Source: Tissierellia bacterium
GTDB taxonomy: Bacteria; Bacillota; Clostridia; Tissierellales; Tissierellaceae
Length of the DNA stretch: 64,000 bases
Direction of reading: 5' to 3'
NCBI GenBank assembly: GCA_012735245.1
Contig: JAAYHU010000027.1
Coordinates: forward strand, 1-64,000
The notes beneath the pieces were generated by a model. The model was not told the DNA's origin. It made no database searches and saw nothing but the letters and a program-made list of their open reading frames with translations. The translations under genes were made by a program, and so were the position numbers. Below, piece by piece: positions 42,200-51,556 of the stretch (the first letter of the stretch is position 1; every line of letters starts with the position of its first letter).

Positions 42200-43179
42200 A
42201 TTGCCACCTCTTCTTTCTTCGCCTTTAACTCTTTTCTATATTTTTTAAAAGCATTGACTCCTTCATCCATAATAGGTACAAAAGTATTAGCAATAAGAAT
42301 GGCAAACATCATTCCTCCTGCAAACAAGGCATAACCCCTAATAATTACTGTAACTATCCCAACTAAAATTCCATATATCCATTTTCCTTCTTTTGTTTTT
42401 GGTGCAGTTATTGGGTCCGTTGCCATGAATACTGCTCCAAACAACAAGCCCCCTGCCAAGATTCCAAAAATAGGATTTGGTATTTGACTTACACCTAAGG
42501 CATACAAAATACCACTAAAACCCGTAAATCCAATAAGTACCGCAGCCATAATCTGCCATGAAGCAACCTTCTTATAGATTAGGTAAATTCCTGCAAGGAT
42601 AATTAGAATAGCTGAAGTTTCTCCTAAGGAGCCAGCAACATTTCCTAAAATTAAATCCTTCATAGAAGCTAAATTTCCTGTTTCTCTAAATATAAGCATA
42701 GGTGTAGCTTGAGATATTGCATCGATACCTTCTGTTAAATAAGTTGCAAATCCCCCTGGAAATCCTGTGGCTGATTTTGACCATTGAATAGTAAGTGGTG
42801 TTGGGAAGCATACATATACAAAGGCCCTAGCAACTAAGGCAGGATTAAATATATTCTTTCCAAAACCACCGAATACTTCCTTCGCAAAAAATATACCAAA
42901 TATTATTCCTATGGCTGCTATCCAAAATGGAGTAGCTGGTGGTAAAGTCATAGTGTAAAGAAGGCAGGATACAAATACTGCCTCTGATACCTTCCTATTG
43001 TATTTTTTTTCAAATATCCATTCAGTAGCCAAGCCTGCAATAGTTACAACCATTAATAATAATAAAGATCTCCATCCAAAAAAATAGATAGAACTTATTA
43101 CAATTGGTATCAAAGATACAATAACTGTTCGCATCATCTTTTGTTTCATGAAATGCTTCTGATAGTTTTCCTTTAGCAA
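42196..43179 (-). CDS. nqrB: NqrB/RnfD-like membrane subunit
   Basis: FGGFGKNIFNPALVARAF; DAISQATPML flavinylation-like site; TDPITAPKT. Confidence 0.88.
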   Translation of the reverse strand: MLKENYQKHFMKQKMMRTVIVSLIPIVISSIYFFGWRSLLLLMVVTIAGLATEWIFEKKYNRKVSEAVFVSCLLYTMTLPPATPFWIAAIGIIFGIFFAKEVFGGFGKNIFNPALVARAFVYVCFPTPLTIQWSKSATGFPGGFATYLTEGIDAISQATPMLIFRETGNLASMKDLILGNVAGSLGETSAILIILAGIYLIYKKVASWQIMAAVLIGFTGFSGILYALGVSQIPNPIFGILAGGLLFGAVFMATDPITAPKTKEGKWIYGILVGIVTVIIRGYALFAGGMMFAILIANTFVPIMDEGVNAFKKYRKELKAKKEEVAI

Positions 43180-43333
43180 AATAACACCCCCGTTATCTGA
43201 TTAAATTATTAATATACTAACATGATATATTCCCAATAATTGTTGAAAATAACATTTATTAATAAGATGTAATCTTATATAAGTTATATTTAGATAAAAA
43301 AAAGAAAGGATAATTCCTTTCAAAAAAATAAAA

Positions 43334-43357
43334 CCCCTTAAAGACATCTTTAAGGGG
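43334..43357 (-). terminator. Rho-independent terminator of cold-shock gene
   Basis: CCCCTTAAAG-acat-CTTTAAGGGG stem followed by a U-rich run on the minus strand. Confidence 0.85.
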
Positions 43358-43373
43358 CAATTAGCATCCGTTA

Positions 43374-43571
43374 CTATAGAATATTGATATTTTCTGCTTG
43401 TAGACCTTTTTCACTTTCAACTACATCAAATTCAACTTTTTGACCTTCTTCTAAAGTTTTGAATCCTTCTTTGTTGATTTGGGAGAAGTGAGCAAATACA
43501 TCATTGCCTTCTTCTGTAGTAATAAATCCAAATCCTTTCTCTGAGTTAAACCATTTTACTGTACCTCTCAT
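43374..43571 (-). CDS. Cold shock domain protein (CspA family)
   Basis: [32 protein letters not shown]. Confidence 0.97.
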   Translation of the reverse strand: MRGTVKWFNSEKGFGFITTEEGNDVFAHFSQINKEGFKTLEEGQKVEFDVVESEKGLQAENINIL

Positions 43572-43596
43572 TGCATATACCTCCGAAATTTTATTA

Positions 43597-43707
43597 CTTT
43601 AATTCTTCGAAATAATGCTAACAATAAAATTTCTCGGACATATGCAGATATAAAATCTGTACTTCCAGAAATTATTGTGTTGCCAATTATTTACTTCCGA
43701 ATTAAAG
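43597..43707 (-). promoter_or_regulatory. Structured 5' leader of the cold-shock gene
   Basis: CTTTAATTC (43597-43605) / GAATTAAAG (43699-43707) perfect 9-bp inverted repeat enclosing further nested complementary segments. Confidence 0.6.
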
Positions 43708-43933
43708 CTTCATACTAATACTACCACACTATTGTAGATATTGCAACTATATTTTTCTAAGTTTTTTCTTTTTTTCAATATTTTCTTATTTAATTTTTCT
43801 TAATATTATAAGGACCTTTATTTTATATTTATATTTAATTTATAATTTATTGGGTAAAATTATATTGTATTTGATATAATGAAAATGGTTATAGATAACC
43901 TTATACCAATATAATTTTTTTTGGAGGGATATT

Positions 43934-44431
43934 ATGCACACTATGATTAAAAAATATGTAGATCAAGGTTTCATGACTGAGGCAGAAGGAAATTATATTC
44001 ATGAAGCAATTCAAAACAAAGAATCCATTATTGTTTCAGGTCATAGGTCTGCAGGTATTAGACCATTGATGGCTGCATTAATGGCAATAGCAAAGTCTAG
44101 TTTCAAATCAGTTCAAGTTAAAGGATTTGAAGACTTAGAAAATGAAACAGAATATTTCCTTATTCCAGGCTTAGATAACTTAGATTTTGAAAAGCTTATC
44201 TTTGAAGCAATGAAAAAGCCCAATACCTCCTTTGTTACATTGAAGGAACCAGAACATCCTTACTCCATAATGAAGTTATTAAGACAAGTTTTTAAGGAGA
44301 CTGGAGATACTTCTAAGGTCTATCAAGTATTGGAATGTTCAAAAATTGATGATGTGCCAAAATTAACTAAGATTACGAGAATGACCCTAAATGAAAAAGG
44401 CAGAATAGAAAAAGAAGACTTTGAAGGCTAA
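43934..44431 (+). CDS. PilT/CpaF ATPase-like protein with degenerate P-loop (putative)
   Basis: SIIVSGHRSAGIRPLMAAL at the P-loop position of T2SS/T4P ATPases but without GxxGxGK[ST]; ORF with upstream GGAGGG SD and downstream terminator. Confidence 0.5.
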   Translation: MHTMIKKYVDQGFMTEAEGNYIHEAIQNKESIIVSGHRSAGIRPLMAALMAIAKSSFKSVQVKGFEDLENETEYFLIPGLDNLDFEKLIFEAMKKPNTSFVTLKEPEHPYSIMKLLRQVFKETGDTSKVYQVLECSKIDDVPKLTKITRMTLNEKGRIEKEDFEG

Positions 44432-44437
44432 CAATAC

Positions 44438-44462
44438 CGCTTATGGATTTAAACCATAAGCG
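44438..44462 (+). terminator. Rho-independent terminator
   Basis: CGCTTATGG...CCATAAGCG stem then T-rich stretch. Confidence 0.7.
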
Positions 44463-44465
44463 ATA

Positions 44466-45227
44466 TTATTTTTCCCATATAGTTATTCCTAAGGCATGAC
44501 TTGCTTCTGTTTCTTTATGGACAATATTATGAAAAAACACTTTATTATGCTTGTTAACATTAATCTCATTTATTCCAGATAATATGGTATTTCCATATTT
44601 TATCTCTTTTTTATATAGGATTTCAAATTCTCTTAATAGATAATTATCGTATATTTCCTCTGGAACTGCTTCTACCATCCAATCTAAGTATACTGTATTA
44701 TTTACATGATTATTATAGTCGATATCTGATCTCCTAACATGAAAATCCAGATGATCTACTATATTTATTTTTTCTTTAAAATCATAAAATTCATCAAAGG
44801 CTCTTTCATCAATTTCCTTATAGCCTAATTGCAACTCCTCAGGTATTCTAATGGGCCTTTTCTTCTTAATATCAACAAAAATCCAAAAGGTTGATGCTTT
44901 TCCTATTACTTCTTCCTTTTCATCATATATAAAAAATTCCCTATTGGCGTAAAACCTATCTATACTAGATGACCAGGTTTCAATTATTATCTTCTCCTTA
45001 GCCTTTGGATACCTATCTATTCTAACCTTCCACCTGTGTAACATCCAAGCATAGTTTAATGCTTCCAACCTATCAATTTTTACAATTGTACTACTATGTT
45101 CACCGGCTATTTCGCCTAGTAAATTTAACAAAGATGTTGGTTTCAAATTCTTATTTTTATCAGTTTCATAATAGGATATTTCAAAGGATTTCCTAAACTT
45201 AGACAAATAACCCAACTCCTTTCCCAA
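44466..45227 (-). CDS. Acyl-ACP thioesterase
   Basis: Double hot-dog features: LNYAWMLHRWKVRI, SDIDYNNHVNNTVYLDWMVEAVP. Confidence 0.88.
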   Translation of the reverse strand: MGKELGYLSKFRKSFEISYYETDKNKNLKPTSLLNLLGEIAGEHSSTIVKIDRLEALNYAWMLHRWKVRIDRYPKAKEKIIIETWSSSIDRFYANREFFIYDEKEEVIGKASTFWIFVDIKKKRPIRIPEELQLGYKEIDERAFDEFYDFKEKINIVDHLDFHVRRSDIDYNNHVNNTVYLDWMVEAVPEEIYDNYLLREFEILYKKEIKYGNTILSGINEINVNKHNKVFFHNIVHKETEASHALGITIWEK

Positions 45228-45228
45228 A

Positions 45229-46581
45229 TCAAGTCACATTCTTAATCCACTTTCTAGACCTTACCCTAGGAATGCCAATTGCTGCCTTAACTACTTCTTC
45301 CACTGAAACTAATAGAAAAACAAAATAAACTGGCAATTTTAATAATAAGGCTCCCAAAAATGCCAATGGTACTCCCACTAACCATACAGTCCCCATCTCT
45401 AAGTACATAGAGAAGGCTGTATCTCCACCTCCCCTTAGAACTCCCACAATTAAAGTGGAGTTGAAGGTTCTTATAAAATAAAATAGGCCCATAACCATGA
45501 TTAAATTCCTGGACAAATTATATACATCTGTATCTAGATTTCTAAATAGTTTTAATGTCAAATCTGGTGTTAAGAATAATATAGTTCCTAGGATTAAGCC
45601 CGTAATAGTTGACATAATTAAAAATTGTACTGCATATTCATAGGTTTCCCCTTCCTTGCCCTCGCCGATTTTATTGCCTACCATAACTGTACAAGCATTG
45701 GATAAGCCCCTAACTAAGACAAAGAAAATATTTTGGATTGTGGCAGCAATCTGTACTGCTGCAGTAGCCTCTTCCCCTATACGGGCATAGGCAACAGAAT
45801 ACATTACTTGCCCTAAGGACCATAGGGCTTCATTTAGAATAACAGGGTAAGTAGTTTTAAAATACCTTTTTATAAAGCCCTTTGGCCAAGAGCTTAACTC
45901 TTTTATATTTGCTGCAAGGGGATCAATATCCTTATATACAAAATACAGAATCAATAAAATCTCTACTATTCTTGCAATTAAAGTCCCGTATGCAGCTCCC
46001 TTTACTCCAAGTCTTGGAAAACCAAAATGGCCAAAGATGAGTAAGTAATTGAATACAGTGTTGGTTATAAATGAAATGAAAGATACAAGCATTGGCATTT
46101 TAGCATGTCCTACGCTACGGGATGCTATACTATAGGAAAAACTTATTCCTGTTATTATATAGGAAAGGGAGACTATTCTTAAATAATCACACCCTAGTTT
46201 TATAACTATATCTTCTTTGATAAAAAAGCCCATAATAATTTCTGGAAAAAATAAAGCCATTATAGTAAATATTATGCCAGTAGCAGAAGTGGATATTATG
46301 GCCAAGCCCAATACTTTTTTAATATTATCTTTATCCCTCTTACCCCAATACTGAGATATAAATATGGATGCTCCGCTATTAATGCCAAATAGGATTAAGG
46401 AATAAAAAAAGAATAGCTGGTTTGCTAGCCCTAATGCTGCTATACTAGATTTTCCTAATTCCGATATCATTAAAGTATCTACCATGTTTAGCGAAGAAAT
46501 TATTAAATTCTGTAATGCAATTGGAATTGCAATAATTAACATGTTTTTTACAAATACCCTATTGCTTGAAACCTTTCTCAT
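45229..46581 (-). CDS. MATE family efflux transporter
   Basis: 12-TM protein with MatE motifs (SLNMVDTLMI...GLANQLFF). Confidence 0.92.
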   Translation of the reverse strand: MRKVSSNRVFVKNMLIIAIPIALQNLIISSLNMVDTLMISELGKSSIAALGLANQLFFFYSLILFGINSGASIFISQYWGKRDKDNIKKVLGLAIISTSATGIIFTIMALFFPEIIMGFFIKEDIVIKLGCDYLRIVSLSYIITGISFSYSIASRSVGHAKMPMLVSFISFITNTVFNYLLIFGHFGFPRLGVKGAAYGTLIARIVEILLILYFVYKDIDPLAANIKELSSWPKGFIKRYFKTTYPVILNEALWSLGQVMYSVAYARIGEEATAAVQIAATIQNIFFVLVRGLSNACTVMVGNKIGEGKEGETYEYAVQFLIMSTITGLILGTILFLTPDLTLKLFRNLDTDVYNLSRNLIMVMGLFYFIRTFNSTLIVGVLRGGGDTAFSMYLEMGTVWLVGVPLAFLGALLLKLPVYFVFLLVSVEEVVKAAIGIPRVRSRKWIKNVT

Positions 46582-46742
46582 TTATTACCTCCATAATATG
46601 GTTAATCTAATACTATATTATATTATATAATTTAAAAATTTTAAATCATGGAATTAGGAGCTGATTAATGATTTTCAAATAGAAATCTATACTGCTTCTT
46701 ATAAAATCCTCTTGTCAAATAAAAATGCCCAATAAGGGCAAA

Positions 46743-47018
46743 TTAATGTCTTCCATACCTAGTATGATCATTACCCAGGTAATCAATATTGGCATATATC
46801 CTAACTACTCCCTCATCTTCATAGGGTATAATTTCAATATCCCTTGGTCTACCATCATCTCCTCTTCTTTCTAAATGGTTTTTTATTATTTCTGTAGCAA
46901 TTTCATCTGTATACTGATTTTCGTATACCTTGTTAAAATCACTGGCAGTCATTTCCAACACAGCTCTATGGACTCCATTTTCTACAATTCTTTTTTCCTT
47001 AATATTATTGTACAACAT
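46743..47018 (-). CDS. Hypothetical protein
   Basis: Likely start MLYNNIKEK at 47018 preceded by an AGGAGG-like SD. Confidence 0.55.
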   Translation of the reverse strand: MLYNNIKEKRIVENGVHRAVLEMTASDFNKVYENQYTDEIATEIIKNHLERRGDDGRPRDIEIIPYEDEGVVRIYANIDYLGNDHTRYGRH

Positions 47019-47090
47019 AGGAAGCCTCCTTATTAATATTGTCAACATTATATTTTCTTTATTAGTGGATTTTTATGCTAATAATGAAAA

Positions 47091-47116
47091 AAACCCTTAG
47101 GGCTTCCTAAGGGTTT
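47091..47116 (-). terminator. Symmetric rho-independent terminator after mrp-like gene
   Basis: AAACCCTTAGG-gctt-CCTAAGGGTTT with flanking A/T runs. Confidence 0.8.
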
Positions 47117-47123
47117 TTCATTG

Positions 47124-47951
47124 CTAATCTATGGCTTCAATGATTTTACTCAAAATAGGATTAAAGAGTTTTTCAATTGATTCTTTTGAACTATGGTATC
47201 CCTTAAATGATATATTACTTATTTCCTTTACCATAGGTAATTCGCCTAATAATTCAAGTCCTAATTCCTTCAAAAATTTCTCTATATTTTCTCCATCATA
47301 CATTCTAATCTTATCATCACAATTTGGACATTGGATATAGCTCATATTCTGCACTACTCCAAGTATATCTATATTCAATTTTTTTGCCATATTTACAGCC
47401 TTAGCTACTATCATTGAAACCATATCTTGAGGTACAGATACCATTACTAGGCCATTTATTGGTATAGAATCCATTACTGTTAAGGCTACATCACCAGTTC
47501 CCGGTGGCATGTCTATAACTAGATAATCTAAATCTCCCCAATATACATCTGTCCAAAATTGTTTAACTGCTGAAGAAACTATGGGGCCCCTCCATATAAC
47601 TGGCTGATTCTCATCTTCCATTAGGAGATTAAAGGACATTACCTTAATACCATTATCTGTCAATGCAGGTTGTATAAGGCCGTTTTTAGATACTACCTGT
47701 ACATCCTTTAAACCCAGTAATCTTGGAATACTTGGTCCAGTAATATCTGCATCCATTATTCCTACTCTATAACCTTCACTCCTTAATCCTTCAGCTATAA
47801 GGGTTGAAATAGTAGATTTTCCTACTCCTCCTTTACCGCTCATTACCCCAATAACCCTATTAATACTATTTAAAGGATTGTTTATAATTGTGCATCCTTC
47901 TTGAGCCTTTGAACAATTGTTTTTAGCTGGACAGCTGTTGCATTTTGACAT
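47124..47951 (-). CDS. Mrp/NBP35-family ATP-binding protein (Fe-S carrier-like)
   Basis: GVMSGKGGVGKSTIS, IDMPPGTGDVALT, N-terminal CNSCPAKNNC. Confidence 0.93.
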   Translation of the reverse strand: MSKCNSCPAKNNCSKAQEGCTIINNPLNSINRVIGVMSGKGGVGKSTISTLIAEGLRSEGYRVGIMDADITGPSIPRLLGLKDVQVVSKNGLIQPALTDNGIKVMSFNLLMEDENQPVIWRGPIVSSAVKQFWTDVYWGDLDYLVIDMPPGTGDVALTVMDSIPINGLVMVSVPQDMVSMIVAKAVNMAKKLNIDILGVVQNMSYIQCPNCDDKIRMYDGENIEKFLKELGLELLGELPMVKEISNISFKGYHSSKESIEKLFNPILSKIIEAID

Positions 47952-48151
47952 ATTATGCTCCTTTCAAACCTATATATTAAAAGATTATTACTTTACTTAA
48001 TACTACTATACACCTTTTTTAATTGATAAATTAAGTTGAGTTTTTTACATTTTTGTAATAATTTGCTTAAAAATCTTTTATTCATAATAATAGGAAATTG
48101 GGAAATAATAGAATTGATTCTATTTGAAATATAAGGGAAAGGAATGTAAAA

Positions 48152-48460
48152 ATGGATATAGATAAATCTTTAATATGCCCTAAATGTAATGGAGTACATT
48201 TCGAGATAAAAAGAATGGCAACCTATCTATATACTTATAAATTAGATACTCCCTTAACTGAGGAATGGAGTAAAGAAGATGAGGCTTTGCCTTTCCTATT
48301 TGATAATAGGGAATTATTAAATAGTAAAGAATATGTCGAATGTAAGGAATGTGGAGCACAATTCCCTTGCCAGCTAAATGGTAAAGGTAACATTCACTTT
48401 ACCATATTGCAAAAAGCCATCCCTTCAGACTTAGTGAAAGAACCAAACTTTTTTGGATAA
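48152..48460 (+). CDS. Zinc-ribbon-like hypothetical protein
   Basis: CPKCNG...CKECGAQFPC. Confidence 0.6.
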   Translation: MDIDKSLICPKCNGVHFEIKRMATYLYTYKLDTPLTEEWSKEDEALPFLFDNRELLNSKEYVECKECGAQFPCQLNGKGNIHFTILQKAIPSDLVKEPNFFG

Positions 48461-48462
48461 GC

Positions 48463-48930
48463 TTAATGGTTTTCTCTATATTTTAAATACCTATCTAAAA
48501 TGTCTTTATTATCATTAAAAAAGTTACATAGTATTTCTATATTTTTGACTGTACTAGGAGTAATATGGTGTTCTATTAATTCAGTTTGCATCAAGGCCTT
48601 TTCTTGACATCCTATGAATCTAAGAAAATTTTCTATAATATTGTGCCTATCTAATAAAAATTTGCCTTTCTCCTTACCCATTTCTGTAAGTTTAATTATT
48701 CCATACTTTTCAAAATCTACTAAGCCTAATTGCCTAAGTTTTTTTGTCATTTTAGAGGCTGAAGAAGCTTTCACATTTAATAGGTTGGATAAAGTCTTTA
48801 TTCTAATATAGGTATTATCTTTACAATGTCTATATATCATTTCTAAATAATCTTCTAAGGATGGAGTAAGTGGATTTTCACTATACCTTTTTAATTCATA
48901 CCCTCGTACCGTCTTAAAAGAATTGTTCAT
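48463..48930 (-). CDS. DtxR/MntR-family metal-dependent repressor
   Basis: SLEDYLEMIYRHCKDNTYIRIKTLSNLLNVKASSASKMTKKL...HHITPSTVKNIE; divergent to feoAB. Confidence 0.9.
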   Translation of the reverse strand: MNNSFKTVRGYELKRYSENPLTPSLEDYLEMIYRHCKDNTYIRIKTLSNLLNVKASSASKMTKKLRQLGLVDFEKYGIIKLTEMGKEKGKFLLDRHNIIENFLRFIGCQEKALMQTELIEHHITPSTVKNIEILCNFFNDNKDILDRYLKYRENH

Positions 48931-49040
48931 ACATTCACCACCTATCTTTTATTCTATATATATGTGTAACCCTTAGAAACTATTTATCATATTTTAATTA
49001 TAGATGTTTCCCTAGGCTAAATTTTGAAGGAGGTTAATAT

Positions 49041-49295
49041 ATGAAAGACAATTACATTCCTTTAAGTTCCTTATCAGTAGGTGAAAAAGCAGTAGTAAAA
49101 AAACTTACATCTAAGGGCCTAATCCGTAGGAGGCTAATGGATTTAGGCCTGATCAATAACACTGTGGTTGAAGTCCTACACAAGAGTCCCCTAGGCGATC
49201 CTGTAGCCTATTTAATCAGAGGAGCTGTAATTGCCCTTAGATCTGAAGTTGCATCTATGATATTAATAGAAAAATTTAATTTGGAGGAGAAATAA
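49041..49295 (+). CDS. feoA: Ferrous iron transport protein A
   Basis: FeoA/SH3-like ORF translationally coupled to feoB. Confidence 0.9.
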   Translation: MKDNYIPLSSLSVGEKAVVKKLTSKGLIRRRLMDLGLINNTVVEVLHKSPLGDPVAYLIRGAVIALRSEVASMILIEKFNLEEK

Positions 49296-51445
49296 TGGGT
49301 TTATCTAAGACAGCTACGGGATTAAACATACTACAAGATGAACTTAAAATAGAAAGAACTTCACCTGAAGATAAGATAATAGCCTTAGGGGGAAACCCAA
49401 ATGTTGGCAAATCTACAGTCTTCAATAAGCTAACAGGCTTAAACCAGCACACAGGAAATTGGCCTGGTAAAACAGTTACAAATGCTTTTGGAGCATACAA
49501 TTATAAAAACTGTAATTTTATCTTAGTCGATTTGCCTGGAACATATTCTTTAATGGCCAATTCAGTTGAAGAAGAAGTAGCTAGAGATTTTATTTGCTTC
49601 GCCGAACCTCATGCTACAGTTATCGTAATAGATGCTACTTGCCTTGAAAGGAATTTAAATCTGGTATTACAAACTTTAGAAATCACCTCTAAGGTAATCC
49701 TCTGCGTTAATCTTATAGATGAAGCCAAGAGAAAAAATATCAATATTGACTTAGAAAAGCTTTCAGAGGAACTTGGAATACCTGTAGTAGGAACTAGTGC
49801 AACTAAGTCCATAGGCCTTTCAAGTTTAATGGATGAAATTTACAAGCTTTGCTGCAATGAAGTGGAATTAACTCCCATAAACATCAAGTATACAAAAGAA
49901 ATAGAAGAGGCTATTTCTATGGTGGAGGAAAAGGTTAAAACTATGATTCCAAGCAAATTAAATCCACGATGGACTTCCATAAAACTGCTAGAAGGAGACA
50001 TGAAGTTATTAAACTCCATAGATAAATACCTGGGTTTCGACCTAAGTAAAGAAAATACCATCATAAATGAAGTAAAAAGGGCTAGAGATTTTTTGAAAAC
50101 TACTGGAATTGATTCTGATAGTTTTAGGGATATAACTGTCAGTACTCTAGTTAATATATCTGAAAGGATTAGCAAAAAAGTCGTAACTATAAACAATAAA
50201 GATTATGATGATTTCGATAGAAAAATTGATAATTACCTTACTTCTAAAAAATTTGGTTTCCCTATTATGGCTTTTCTCCTAATGGTAATCTTTTGGATAA
50301 CTATTAGTGGGGCCAATATTCCATCTGAAATCCTGGCTAAGGGATTCACAATTTTGGAAGACTCTTTATCCTTATTTTTTCAATGGATAAATGCACCTTC
50401 TTGGCTACATGATGTCCTGGTACTAGGCATATTTCGAACCCTAGCCTGGGTTGTTTCTGTAATGTTACCGCCTATGGCCATATTTTTTCCCTTATTTACT
50501 CTATTGGAAGACTTAGGATACCTACCAAGGGTTGCTTTTAACTTAGATAATTTCTTCAAAAAATCCTATGCCTGTGGCAAGCAGGCCCTAACCATGTGTA
50601 TGGGATTTGGCTGCAATGCAGCAGGCATAATAGGTTGTAGAATAATCGATTCCCCTAGGGAAAGGCTAATAGCTGTAATAACTAATAATTTTGTACCCTG
50701 TAATGGAAGATTTCCCATATTGATTGCTGTTACTTCCATGTTTTTTGCTGGCATTGTAAAAGGTAGCTTCCAGCCTGTAATATTAACTTTAATCGTAACA
50801 ACTGTTATAGTCCTAGGTATTTTTATGACATTATTAATATCAAAAATACTTTCAAAGACTATTTTAAGAGGCCTGCCCTCCAATTTTACATTGGAACTGC
50901 CCCCTTATAGGAAGCCTCAAGTGGGAAGAATAATCATTAGATCAATCTTTGATAGGACCCTATTTGTCCTAGGTCGTGCTGTTGTTGTTGCCATACCTGC
51001 AGGCCTTATCATATGGATCATGGCAAATGTTTATATTAGAGATTCTAATATATTGACTTTCACGGCCAATTTACTTAATCCCCTAGCTAAGTTAATTGGC
51101 TTAGATGGCTATATATTGTTAGCATTTATACTGGGATTTCCTGCTAATGAAATAGTTATTCCAATCCTTTTAATGAGCTATATGGCTACAGGTTCTCTTA
51201 CAGAATTAAACAGCTTAGCTGAATTAAAAGATTTCTTAGTAGCCAATGGTTGGACCTGGGTCACAGCAATATCTGTTATGCTGTTTTCTTTAATGCATTG
51301 GCCCTGTGCCACCACTTGCCTAACCATAAGAAAGGAAACCCAAAGTCTTAAATGGACCATAGTATCCTTTTTGACACCCACCTTAGCTGGATTTGCAGTA
51401 TGCTTTCTTGTGGTAAACTTAATAAGATTTTTTAACCTACTTTAA
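49295..51445 (+). CDS. feoB: Ferrous iron transport protein B
   Basis: GNPNVGKSTVFNKLTG, NWPGKTV, DLPGTYSL, Gate domains. Confidence 0.96.
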   Translation: MGLSKTATGLNILQDELKIERTSPEDKIIALGGNPNVGKSTVFNKLTGLNQHTGNWPGKTVTNAFGAYNYKNCNFILVDLPGTYSLMANSVEEEVARDFICFAEPHATVIVIDATCLERNLNLVLQTLEITSKVILCVNLIDEAKRKNINIDLEKLSEELGIPVVGTSATKSIGLSSLMDEIYKLCCNEVELTPINIKYTKEIEEAISMVEEKVKTMIPSKLNPRWTSIKLLEGDMKLLNSIDKYLGFDLSKENTIINEVKRARDFLKTTGIDSDSFRDITVSTLVNISERISKKVVTINNKDYDDFDRKIDNYLTSKKFGFPIMAFLLMVIFWITISGANIPSEILAKGFTILEDSLSLFFQWINAPSWLHDVLVLGIFRTLAWVVSVMLPPMAIFFPLFTLLEDLGYLPRVAFNLDNFFKKSYACGKQALTMCMGFGCNAAGIIGCRIIDSPRERLIAVITNNFVPCNGRFPILIAVTSMFFAGIVKGSFQPVILTLIVTTVIVLGIFMTLLISKILSKTILRGLPSNFTLELPPYRKPQVGRIIIRSIFDRTLFVLGRAVVVAIPAGLIIWIMANVYIRDSNILTFTANLLNPLAKLIGLDGYILLAFILGFPANEIVIPILLMSYMATGSLTELNSLAELKDFLVANGWTWVTAISVMLFSLMHWPCATTCLTIRKETQSLKWTIVSFLTPTLAGFAVCFLVVNLIRFFNLL

Positions 51446-51475
51446 AAGGAGCAAACTTAGACTTTTGCTCCTTTT
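51444..51475 (+). terminator. Rho-independent terminator after feoB
   Basis: AAAAGGAGCAAA...TTTTGCTCCTTTTT hairpin. Confidence 0.85.
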
Positions 51476-51556
51476 TCAAAAAATTATCCTTGACCTATTT
51501 GTATATTTTATATTCCTCTGGCAAAAAATAGAATTATATATTAAAGGAGGAATACT

